Shown here piece after piece: positions 13,186 through 22,699 of a stretch of DNA of 64,000 nt. A program made the position numbers and the translations under genes. The stretch spans positions 62,001-126,000 of the forward strand of contig JAIQDT010014666.1 of the NCBI GenBank assembly GCA_021521415.1, in the 5' to 3' direction. Source of the DNA: Bidens hawaiensis (taxonomy: Eukaryota > Streptophyta > Magnoliopsida > Asterales > Asteraceae). Under the pieces are notes generated by a model. The model was not told the origin of the DNA. It was given only the letters and a program-made list of their open reading frames with translations, and ran no database searches. Each line of letters starts with the position of its first letter. The first letter of the stretch is position 1.

Positions 13186-16100
13186 CTTCTTCTAATTATT
13201 ATTATTATTAGAGAACTCTCAATTTGATTTTGAGCATAATAATAAGTATAGGAATTAATCAATTAAGAGGAATACAAGGACTGGTGGTTCGGTGGAAAGT
13301 GTGTAATTGAATCGATTGAAGGTTCGATGAAAGAGAGAGAGAGACACGTCTGAATTAACAGCTGGCTGGGCCACGTATTCGAGGTTTTTTGTACACAGGG
13401 TGCCGGAAATGAGATTAAAAATATTGAAATCAGGTCTCACGTGATCGATTAATTTAATAGTAATAGAGGTGTAGTTGACGTTATGATTTGCTATCTTAAC
13501 TTGATCACCAAGTTATCCTAATCGACTATGATATTGGGTTTTCTAGATTGTAAATGATGATACTAGGGTGGTGGTTGTCTTGGATTTTGGGTGTGATGTA
13601 GATGATCATTTATGTTTACGTTGTTAAATGGTTCTCCTAGAATAAGTGTGTAACGCACTTGTAAATTACGAGCTAGATCCGTAACATCCATTATAATTTA
13701 ATAATGTTAAGGTTAAAAGTGAACGTGGCCAAACAGTTGGTTAGACCAACCTTCAAATTAAAGTAATCATCTTAAGATGGTTCGTATTATGGCTTAGAAG
13801 ATATTGACAGTTCGTATAATTTGGCAGGTCGTTTAATCCTTCTGACAGTTTGTTTGTATTTGACGACTCCCTAAAAATCTTCTTATATAAGTCTAAAGAA
13901 TGAGTCAGCACTTTCAATTTTGACAACTCTTTGTCAACCCCTCATTCTTGACATATCTCATCATTCAGGCTATAACAAGGGTCTTAATACATCCATAATT
14001 ATGCACACTTCATCCAAACACTTCCCAATCCTTTCACACTCATTCGAATCTTAAATGTTGGTATTCTTGAATCTGATTGATGAAAAATTAGTAGAAGGCT
14101 TTGTCAAGGTGTTGTCAATCTAGCAGGCGTGTTAATATTAAAGTAATAAGCTACTTAATAGGCATCTTTGAGGTAAAGTTTCGACACTATATGTTAAGAT
14201 TCCGATCTTATGAGCTTTAATCTGGTAAGGATCATCAAACATTGTTAAAGTCATGTAAAAACTACCCAATTTAATCAAATATATTATATTATGTCCATGG
14301 TCTTTATGTTGGCCAACCCCCATCCCTTGCCTCTTTATGTTGGCCAACCCTCGTCCCTAGCCCCTTTATGCTAGCTAACCCCACAACCACAACCTGGTTA
14401 ATATCAATATATCGCCCTCTCTAATCATATGCTTGCCATATTTGTCTATGGTTTAAATTAGGATTCAGTTGTCATGAAAATCGAACTTGTTCCATGTTTA
14501 ACAACAATTTGAGGTAGAAATTGAGAGTAAAAATGGGGTATATGGGGAAAGACCATGTATGAAGGTATGCTCATCCACTCCAACCATTTATGGCAATACT
14601 TATGGAACTCTGAGGGTTTGAAGGAGAAATAGCATGGTTGATGATTGTGTTATTATTTTATCTTTTACATATGCTTTCTCAAATACCATCACTAGCAATA
14701 CGTTTCTACAATGACTCACATAATCATAGCTCGTTTGAGTTTCTACCAGTTTTAGTTTATAATGACATAAATTGAGACAAATGCATATCACACGTATATA
14801 CAACATAATCAAAGTAAAATTGAAATATCAAGAGATGTTGTGCGTTGACGTGTATAGGTTGAAGAAGATGAAGTGGGTGGGTGGTGGGTCCCATCAAAAT
14901 ATACCATTTTGGTAAATAGTTTTATAACTACATCAATTTGGTAATTATTTTTTCTAACTACACCAATCTAGGATAAAACTCCTATTTGTTTTGTATTTAC
15001 AACACATCAACGTTCACGACATGATCAGACGTCCATGGCTACCTGTGTGCTCTGTCCTTTACATAAATTGTTCTTATAGTTTTTGTGACATCTTTATTAT
15101 TGTATACAATAACTACTATCAAATTCGAATATCCTTGTTTTTAATGGCACATTTTGGGAATATCCTTGTAATAATGACAAAATAAAAAAAAAATTGTCAA
15201 AATCTGCACAATATATGGTATTCCTATTTTTGTTATGGGGCTAATTTCAAAAAAAAATAATGCATCTTTTCTAGTTTATCCGTTTATGCAATAGATAAAA
15301 TTATGAATGTTTCTTCCCATTTTTCTAACAAAACCCATTTGTTTTTAAGAGATAAGTTACTTGAATAATATAAGGTTTTGGTTACTATTTAGTATTTACT
15401 GCTTTTTGGAAGTTGATTTAATAAATGTTATCAAAGTTTGTTATTACTTAGGTTTTTTTCTTCCTCAGTTATCTTCTATTTTAAGTTAATCTAAAAATAC
15501 AATCATTAAATAGTAAATAAGTTTAAGATATCTTACAATCGGGTCTGTTAATTAAAAAGATTCATATAAAGCTTAGGTTGTTTTGTTGTTAAAAATGTAC
15601 AAATAACCATAATAAAACATAGAAGAAAACTAACTACTATTAGGCATTACGCGTTCATGTAATTAATTTGCAAACTTACATTAACTTTCACTTGATGCAG
15701 GAGTATAGGACGACTTACTTATTTTAAAAGCCAAAAGCGAATAAATATTTTGAAAGCTCTGTTAAAATTAACTCATTATAAATCCTTCTTCTTTATTCAG
15801 TCTTTGGATCAACAACTAATAAATTAACAAGCATAAGCAACTAATGTAGTAATCAACTAAGCAACCATTTATTAACTAAGTCTAAAACACATAAACAATA
15901 AGCCAATAAAATAAACAAGGAACTTATCATTACAAAGTTATTGCAAAATATTAAAAACTATATAACATTTAAGGTTAATAACAAATAGAAATTTATCTTT
16001 AAAATTATAATATTTATAAAGTGTTTTAATACTTATTTTTAACAACAAAACCCACTTTTACATGAAACTAAAATATTTATAGAGAGTTTTTAATACTTTT

Positions 16101-16412
16101 TCTCAACAACAAAATCCAATTTTACATTACACTTGCAAGGACTTAAACTCACAATCTTACATTTATGAGTGAAACATATACCACTAGATCAATAAGTCAT
16201 GATTAATGCTTTCAAATTTTAATAAATTATAATTTATTATAAAAGTAATTTTATTATTCATGCTTCATTAAATGATTGAACTTATTATTATTCTCTTCTC
16301 ATCAAAACTTGATTAATTAAAATATATTAAAAATTAAAATATAATTTTTATTAATTTCAGTGGGTTATATATGAATATCAACCATAGATGGGCCTAGAAG
16401 AATACTAGCCCA
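13186..16412. other. Non-genic region upstream of VPS13
   Basis: This stretch should hold the VPS13 5' leader and promoter (near 13200-13450, with a GA-rich tract at 13330-13346), but no TATA box or start site could be fixed. The rest is AT-rich, with only short ORFs lacking family resemblance. A small minisatellite at 14301-14390 is listed separately. No RNA gene was recognised. Confidence 0.6.
14301..14390. repeat. 31-bp minisatellite, about 2.8 copies
   Basis: The unit begins TCTTTATGTTGGCCAACCC and repeats at 14301, 14332 and, more degenerate, 14363. No gene overlaps it. Confidence 0.75.
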
Positions 16413-16767
16413 TAGAGGTGCACATTCTGGTTAATCAGTTAACCAATATGGCGAGAAATAACCGGTTAGACCGGTTAATCTGGACAGGTACTAACCGGTT
16501 TTGAAACAAACACACCTTACCTGGAATAATCGGTTTCGGGTATTACCGAAGTGGTTAGCCGGTGAATAACAAAAAAAACCAGGTTTTTATAAAATAGTAA
16601 AAAGATTCTCAGTTAACCGGTTTCAGAAATCAATAATATAAATCGGTTTCTAACCGACGATTAGAATCGGGTATAAACCGGTTAGGGGTGGACCATTTAC
16701 CAACCGGTTAGGTTCGCGGTTAGAAATCGGCAAAAAACCAGTTAACCGGTTAGCTTGTGCACCTTTA
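16413..16767. mobile_element. hAT-type MITE rich in AACCGGTT palindromes
   Basis: This 355-bp element is flanked by an exact 8-bp direct repeat CTAGCCCA (16405-16412 and 16768-16775). Its ends are inverted: TAGAGGTGCACA at the left and the complement of TAAAGGTGCACA at the right. An 8-bp duplication with TAG-type ends fits the hAT superfamily (family knowledge). The interior has no ORF and is built from many copies of AACCGGTTA and near variants on both strands, so it can pair with itself. The youngest possible source element is not in the window. Confidence 0.85.
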
Positions 16768-17260
16768 CTAGCCCACGACATGGGTGCACAACTTGACTTA
16801 ATCCACAAAGCAGGGGAAAAATTGAAGTGCAATTATAAATTTGTTTCAAAATTTGAAATAAATAAATACAAATATGCATAATACTTATTTTTATATTGAC
16901 GACCCAAAAAAATTGAATGTTTGAACCTTAAGCGTATTTACGAATTAAAACGAGTTGGTCTTGATTTAGAGCGCCCGCAACAGTGGAAAATTTGTTTGTT
17001 CAGATCTGGAGCACCGGTGGAAGGGAGGGAGAGCAAGAACAATATTAAAATCTGGACAAGTTTCGAACAAGTTTTCGAGGGAAGGCAAAACAAAGAAGAG
17101 AGAAGGGAATGTGGAAGAGAAGAGAAACATGAGATGGTGGCTGTGATGTAGCGGCCAACTTTTAACACCATCATGTGTAGCGGAGAGACCCTGACCCCAC
17201 TAAATAATCAAGCACGTGTAATGGTTTAACAAACAAATTTATTGATTATTTTTTTTTATG

Positions 17261-17390
17261 AAAAATGTGAAAAATCGTTTGATTGGTTAATAAAAAACCC
17301 TGGCCCCACTACCAATTTCTCACGTCAACCATTGAAGTAACGCGCTCCACCATTGGTGCCACTCTCCTCATCTCCGAAATGATGTTTGAC
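17261..17390. repeat. Copy A of a short repeat also present at 32833-32960
   Basis: It starts AAAAATGTGA and ends TCTCCGAAATGATGTTTGAC. Copy B lies directly right of the Copia 3' LTR with the same start and end and obvious similarity between. A GGTGTTAA-containing terminus near 17157-17185 and 32990-33010 suggests a MITE, but its ends were not fixed. The Copia element inserted into the second copy at its AAAAT. Confidence 0.65.
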
Positions 17391-17451
17391 AAGGCTGGCC
17401 CTTAGGTAGGGCAACCAGGCAACCGACACAGGCCCGTAAATTTTAAGAGTC

Positions 17452-17454
<3 letters not shown>

Positions 17455-17486
<32 letters not shown>
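17455..17486. repeat. (TA)n microsatellite
   Basis: About sixteen TA dinucleotides in a row lie in non-genic DNA left of the Copia element. Confidence 0.9.
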
Positions 17487-17489
<3 letters not shown>

Positions 17490-17710
17490 CTAAATCATTT
17501 TTCTATATAAACTAGGTATGGATTTTTAATCATCTTAAATATATTGGACCCAAAATCCTTTTTTATTCATAATCCATTTAATTTATCAAGCCCAAACTAA
17601 AATTGAAAACTAAATAAAAAATTAATGTTAATCGTCATTTGAAAAAAAAAATCATATAGGAATGTCAATCATAGATGGGCCTAGAATAATAATATTTTTT
17701 TATAAAAAAT

Positions 17711-18274
17711 TGTTAGTGCACGGTTTTGCGTCTAGAGTTTTTGTAATTATCATTAATGTTTATTTGATATTTTAATGTAATATTTAATTAGACTAATTCG
17801 TTATGTTTGAGTCTAGTTCGCTAGGAATGTTAGCGAACTAAGACTAGTTCGTTAAGGTTAAGTCTAGTTCGCTAGGAATGTTAGCGAACTAGGACATTAT
17901 AATGTATTCCCTCCTGATTCGTTAGGGGATGTTAACGAATCAGGGGGTGGTTCGTTAAGTTAAGTTATTTAACGAAGGGGATGCTGGTTCGCTAGGGGAT
18001 GTTAGCGAACCAGATCATCTTCTATAAATAGTGAACCACTGTTCACTTGTAAAATGTTGAAGTTTTGAGAGAAATAACATTATTCAGAAAGATTTAAAGT
18101 ATTCTCTCTCTCTCAAGCTTCACGTTAAACTTATTGATAATATATACTACATACCAATAACAATCGAGCTAAGGTATTAAAGAGTTAGATCCGTATGATT
18201 AGTATTAACGTATAGATCTAGATCAGATATAAACATTAGTTATTGATTAGAACGAGTGTAAACGGGATCAAACA
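17711..18274 (+). repeat. 5' LTR of the Copia element
   Basis: The 564-bp repeat has TG...CA ends. Its left half (U3) holds five TTCGYTA hairpins, followed by a TATA box at 18023-18030 and a small hairpin GTGAAC-CACT-GTTCAC at 18031-18046 near the expected transcript start. A CT-rich tract follows. By eye it differs from the 3' LTR at five single bases and one 4-bp CT-repeat indel. Confidence 0.97.
17815..18030 (+). promoter_or_regulatory. U3 promoter of the Copia LTR: hairpin ladder plus TATA box
   Basis: Four perfect hairpins lie at 17815-17839, 17866-17890 (9-bp stems AGTTCGCTA/TAGCGAACT, 7-nt loop), 17913-17944 (12-bp stem, CCTGATTCGTTA arm) and 17984-18013 (11-bp stem, CTGGTTCGCTA arm). 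A weaker one spans 17951-17976. The TATA box TATAAATA follows at 18023-18030. The arms share a TTCGYTA core while the flanks differ, so each is a variant of one unit. The same array is in the 3' LTR upstream of the TATA box at 32578-32585. A role in transcription is inferred from position only. Confidence 0.75.
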
Positions 18275-18276
18275 AG

Positions 18277-18290
18277 TGGTATCAGAGCTT
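18277..18290 (+). other. Primer-binding site for initiator tRNA-Met
   Basis: TGGTATCAGAGCTT starts two bases after the 5' LTR. This matches the standard plant iMet primer site that starts minus-strand DNA synthesis. Confidence 0.95.
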
Positions 18291-19473
18291 TCGGGGCTCA
18301 ACTCGCTTGGTTTGATTGTTATTGTTATAGTTTTTGTGTTTATTTTTTGTTTGGATTGAGTTTGAATCAATTTGAGTTGATTTGGATTGAATCTGGATGG
18401 ATTAGAGTGAATCTGGTTTAGTTAAAATATTATTGATGTTCAATTGAGTGGAATTGGATTGTGGATTGGATTTGTGATGTTTATTGTGTTTTCGGTTTGA
18501 GTCCGTAAACAGGGGATTAGTTTTGATTGAAATTGGTTCGTGTATTGTGATAATCGGTTACGAGATGTGTTGAGTTGAATTCGCGTTGTGATTACAAAGA
18601 TTTTGGTATATTATTTGTTAAGTTTGGTTAAGAATTGAGTGAGTATTACGAATCTGGAATTGATAAGTTTCTGGGTTTGATCTTCATATTTCTGGAAAAT
18701 TGTTCTTGAATGTTTGAAGATTTGAAGATGAATGCGATTCGTTATAAAGTTTCAAGCGATTCGCTATGTCTTTAATTTGATTCGCTATCAATTCTTGCCA
18801 TTCGCTAATCAGTTCGCTAACTGATTCGTGTAAGTTAATTAATTCGTGTTATCTAGTTCGCTAAACTAGATAACTGATTCTTTGACACGTGTTTGTCTTG
18901 GAATTTGTGCTCTAACAACTTTTTGCCACGTGGCAGAAAGGAATCAAGTTTGTTACAAACGGTTGTAACAACCTGATTCGTTATAGTATAATTCGCTATA
19001 GTGTTGATTCGTTATCAACTGTAGCTGATTCGTTATCTTAATTCGCTAAGCACTTCTTAGTAATTCGTTAAGTTGACTTGGTCAATTCGTGTGATCAATT
19101 CGTTAAGTTGACTTGGTCAATTCGTGTGATCAATTCGTTAAGTTGACTTGGTCAATTCGTCTGATCAATTCGTTAAGTTGACTTGGTCAATTCGTTTGGT
19201 CAATTCGTTAAGTTGACTTGTGATTCATTAAACCTTCATCACATTCGTTATCTGTTTCGCCATTTGGGTGATTCGTTAACTTTATTTGTGATTCGTTAAG
19301 TTGACTCGCTAGGTTGACTTTTGATTCGCTAACACACTCACCTCATTCGTTAAGACTTGATTCGTTAAGACACAGTTCGCTACAACTGTTCACAGTTCGC
19401 TACAACTGTTCCAATTCGCTATTGCTGTTCACTGATTCGTTAAGAGATTTCATTATTTGATTCGTTTTCAAAG
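18291..19473 (+). other. Copia leader, rich in TTCGTTA/TTCGCTA
   Basis: This untranslated leader of about 1.2 kb has no credible ORF. From about 18730 on, TTCGTTA or TTCGCTA recurs every few tens of bases, nearly all in the plus orientation, in contrast to the paired orientation in the LTR. It includes the 35-bp tandem block at 19062-19220. Confidence 0.8.
19062..19220 (+). repeat. 35-bp tandem repeat in the Copia leader, 4.5 copies
   Basis: The unit AATTCGTTAAGTTGACTTGG plus a second ATTCGTGTGATC part begins at 19062, 19097, 19132, 19167 and 19202. The spacing is exactly 35 bp and only a few bases vary. Each unit contains one TTCGTTA core and one TTCGTGT/TTCGTCT variant. Confidence 0.9.
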
Positions 19474-22431
19474 ATGGCTGGTATGTATGCTTTGGCATCT
19501 CAAAATATGTTGATGCAACAGATGTTGCAACTTGATACCGAGATAGGTTCACATTCTAAATGTCCAAGATTGATGAAGTTCAGTGATTTCGTCAAATGGG
19601 AACCTCGGTTTCGTGCACATTTGGGTTCGGTTCATCCTGACTGCTCATATTGTCTTGATGAGGTATATGTTGCACCAATGATTGGTGATGATACTATTGG
19701 GTATACTCCTAAAGTTGTCTCTCAATACTCACAAGAAGAGAAGAAAGCTTTAGAAATCGAGATAAAAGCATATTCTACTTTGACTATGGCTTTACCAGAG
19801 AATATTTTTCATCAAGTTGGAAGTATCAAGAGATATGCATCTTTGTTTCAACATCTGCGGATGAGAAGCATGAGAAACACAGCTGAGAGTAAGAAAGTGA
19901 TGCTCAAGTTTCAATTTCGAAGCTTTAATTTATTAAAAGGAGAAACAGTTGAAGAGATGACTACAAGATTTAGTCACTTAATTGCTGAAATGGACAAGAT
20001 GAAAATGGAAATTTCTGAAAGAGATAAAATTGACACTATCAAGAGTGTGCTTCCTAGTTCCTACTCAACATTTCTCATGGTTTTGAAAGAGAATGATTAT
20101 TTTCTGAATGAAGATTTGACAGCACTTGAATTTCTACAAAAGATCGAAGCTAGAGAATATGATCTTAAGTGTCAAAAATCTTCCAAAGAAAATCAAGATC
20201 CAGCTTTCTATGGTGGAAGTATGCCTCTCAGTTCAACAATCTCACCAATCACTGCTTTTCTTACTCATGCCGCAAGTGAAAAAGAATCTGCTATATTTAA
20301 TGATCCAAAAGTTTGTTTCTACTCTGCTGGTAATTCAGGTGGTTCTGGAAGTTCTACTAGTATTAATCCATTTGCTACACCACCTAGTGTGAATATGAAG
20401 GAAGCTGAGCAAAACTTTGCTTTTCTGACGGCATTTATGTCCTCATATGAAAACTTGGTGAGTAGTAAAATTGCCACAAGTGAGTTAACTGATGAGGATT
20501 ATGATCAGATAGATCCGGATGATCTAGAGATCATGGATTTGAAATGGAATATGGCCATGATTGTTCGTAAAGTTAAAAGATTCATGCAGAGAACTGGAAA
20601 AGATCTTCCAGCGTTAAACAAGAAGTTGGGTTTTGACAAATTAAAGGTGAAGTGTTATAATTGTCAAGAATTCGGGCATTTCGCGAAGGAATGTGACAAA
20701 CCAAGAAAAGAATACACTGGACCTCGTGGTCAAAGTCAAAATGCTTCTTCACCACGGGGAAGTGATGCTGAAAAGAAACCATCTTCTTCAACAACACAAG
20801 CAATGTTAGCAGACGGGACTGATTGGTCACAACGGCTACTATGCAATGATGTTCAAGCAAATTTAGCTATGTTTGGGTTACATGAAGATTGTCAAGATAC
20901 TACTGGTAGTGTGGTGTCTTCAGATAATGATTCTGGATCTGATTCTGACGACTCCTACGACAAGCCTTCTGAATCAATGTTTGCTTGCATGGCTAAGATC
21001 AATGAGGTTAGTAATTCTATTTCTTCTACTTCATTTGTTAAAACATCATGTGTTGACTGTGAATCTAGCAACTCTAAGTTAGAAGCTTTGAAAAGTCAAA
21101 ATGATAATCTTATAAGAGAAATTGCTTCTCTTAAGGACACTTATCGACAATCTCTTGAGTCTCAAATGAAATCTCGAGAAAAGATTGAAGCATTGTCGAC
21201 AAGTAATCATGATCTCAAAGCCGAGTTATCTGTGAAAATGACCATTAATGACCAAAAGTTTCAGGAAATCTTGAAACATCGTTCTAAGATAACTGAGCTT
21301 GAGAATGAGGTTCTTGAGTTGAAGAACAAGTTGGGTAAATTTCGAAATTCTTCATTTTTATTGAATGAAATTATTGAAGTTTCTGGAAAACAAAAAGATT
21401 CTAAGAAAGGTATTGGTTTTGTTGAAATTCCACCACCTTTTCATAATGATTATAAAATTAATCCTTTTGCAAGAAAAGAAGAGGATTTGATTCAAAAGGA
21501 ATCTGTGATTTCTGAAAAACCTAAAATGATTAAACCTGAAATTGTTAAACCCCAAGTTGCTCCTCAAAAATCTCATATCCAAAGCAAAAAGGTGTTTGTT
21601 GAACACAATGACGAGGTCATTATCGAGGATGTGTTTGAACCAGAGATTATACACAAGAATACGAACATCCCCAGTTCTAATCATATTCTGTGCGAACCTC
21701 ACGAATTTGAGGAAGCAGTGTATGGTTCACACAAACCTCAAGAGAAAAAGGAAAATTCAAAGAAAGTAAACTCTATGAAGGCAAAGAAGTCAGTTAAACC
21801 GAAAATTTCTGATGAGGAATTAATGCGTTTCATTAATCCTTCTAGTTCTAAGCCATCTGCTGCTAGAGTTTTTAAGTTAAAGGGAATACACATAATGTTC
21901 ACTGAAAAAGATATTCCAATTAGTATCATTAAGCCTGAGCTAATTGAGAGTGTTTTTGTTAATGAAACTTCAAAAATTCAAGAACTTGAACGTGTGTATG
22001 CTCAAACAAAAACATCAGTTCAATCTGATCCATTGACTAAGGCAAAACAATTTTTAAAACAAGCTCAGAAGATTAACTTTGTTAAGTCAACTGGAACAGA
22101 TACACTAAAAAGTTTTTCAAACAGTTTTAATTTAGATTTTTATTTAAAGAAGAAATCTGAATTATCTGATGAGTTTTCTAAGAGCATGACTAAAATTGTG
22201 AGTCATCATCAACCATCTATTCCAATTTCTTCTAAACATCACCATGTGGACATGCGAACGTGTTTTTTATGCGGTCAACAAGGTCATGTTGTGAAGAATT
22301 GTAATCAACAGAACTTTCAAAATCTTCATCCTTTTATCAAGGACAAATCTAAACCAATTCCAGTGGTTAAGGAGATTCTGAAACGACCTGTGTCGTATGC
22401 TGATGATACTCATATTTATTCTCTGATGTGA
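19474..22431 (+). CDS. gag: Copia Gag, 985 aa, open, with two CCHC zinc knuckles
   Basis: Gag forms the virus-like particle that packages the element RNA. The ATG at 19474 opens a frame that stays open to TGA 22429-22431. Residues about 30-230 resemble the Copia gag (UBN2-type) core. A zinc knuckle CYNCQEFGHFAKEC lies at 394-407. Residues about 560-680 are charged and likely coiled coil. A Lys-rich stretch follows, and a second knuckle CFLCGQQGHVVKNC lies at 930-943. Single-knuckle gags of 300-400 aa are usual in Copia; SIRE-type gags are longer. The stop is followed by an overlapping -1 frame starting at 22428 that continues gag-like sequence, so protease and pol would need a frameshift or RNA processing. 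This is the only long retroviral-type ORF left unbroken in this copy. Confidence 0.93.
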   Translation: MAGMYALASQNMLMQQMLQLDTEIGSHSKCPRLMKFSDFVKWEPRFRAHLGSVHPDCSYCLDEVYVAPMIGDDTIGYTPKVVSQYSQEEKKALEIEIKAYSTLTMALPENIFHQVGSIKRYASLFQHLRMRSMRNTAESKKVMLKFQFRSFNLLKGETVEEMTTRFSHLIAEMDKMKMEISERDKIDTIKSVLPSSYSTFLMVLKENDYFLNEDLTALEFLQKIEAREYDLKCQKSSKENQDPAFYGGSMPLSSTISPITAFLTHAASEKESAIFNDPKVCFYSAGNSGGSGSSTSINPFATPPSVNMKEAEQNFAFLTAFMSSYENLVSSKIATSELTDEDYDQIDPDDLEIMDLKWNMAMIVRKVKRFMQRTGKDLPALNKKLGFDKLKVKCYNCQEFGHFAKECDKPRKEYTGPRGQSQNASSPRGSDAEKKPSSSTTQAMLADGTDWSQRLLCNDVQANLAMFGLHEDCQDTTGSVVSSDNDSGSDSDDSYDKPSESMFACMAKINEVSNSISSTSFVKTSCVDCESSNSKLEALKSQNDNLIREIASLKDTYRQSLESQMKSREKIEALSTSNHDLKAELSVKMTINDQKFQEILKHRSKITELENEVLELKNKLGKFRNSSFLLNEIIEVSGKQKDSKKGIGFVEIPPPFHNDYKINPFARKEEDLIQKESVISEKPKMIKPEIVKPQVAPQKSHIQSKKVFVEHNDEVIIEDVFEPEIIHKNTNIPSSNHILCEPHEFEEAVYGSHKPQEKKENSKKVNSMKAKKSVKPKISDEELMRFINPSSSKPSAARVFKLKGIHIMFTEKDIPISIIKPELIESVFVNETSKIQELERVYAQTKTSVQSDPLTKAKQFLKQAQKINFVKSTGTDTLKSFSNSFNLDFYLKKKSELSDEFSKSMTKIVSHHQPSIPISSKHHHVDMRTCFLCGQQGHVVKNCNQQNFQNLHPFIKDKSKPIPVVKEILKRPVSYADDTHIYSLM

Positions 22432-22679
22432 ATCCTCGGAAGGTGTTTCATATCAATGAGACACACGGTCAAGTGAAACCAAAATTCATTCCAACTGAAC
22501 CTATATGTCAAAACAGGAATTCAAACATTGTTCAGGCAGCATACTTAAGACGAAAGTCTAAGAAGCCAGTAACTTATTCACAAGTGGCTGAACAACAATT
22601 GAAAACTGTTAAACTTAATGTTCAAAGAGAAAACCAAAAGGTGCCCAAGACTGAGGCCTGGGCTGCCTTTTTGAACTAA
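22428..22679 (+). CDS. Gag-pol linker in the -1 frame
   Basis: Eighty-odd codons lie in the frame one base back from gag, overlapping its stop. They begin NPRKVFHINET and end in AWAAFLN then TAA. The basic, low-complexity content fits a gag C-terminus or gag-protease spacer. It has no start codon of its own (first codon GTG), so it is reached only by frameshift, or it marks a 1-nt indel in this copy. Removal of 22641-22699 (GT...AG) would join its AAG codon in frame to the protease. Whether that is real splicing is open. Confidence 0.5.
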   Translation: MNPRKVFHINETHGQVKPKFIPTEPICQNRNSNIVQAAYLRRKSKKPVTYSQVAEQQLKTVKLNVQRENQKVPKTEAWAAFLN

Positions 22680-22699
22680 TCACTCTTGTTTATGTGTAG

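Noticed and set aside
16921..17151. 76-codon plus-strand ORF left of the Copia element
   Set aside because: Low-complexity charged product, overlaps a repeat, and has a similar-length ORF on the other strand; no family resemblance.
18750..19460. CRISPR-like array in the Copia leader (regular short repeats)
   Set aside because: Repeats are 7-bp cores or 35-bp tandem units without unique spacers, in a plant retrotransposon leader.
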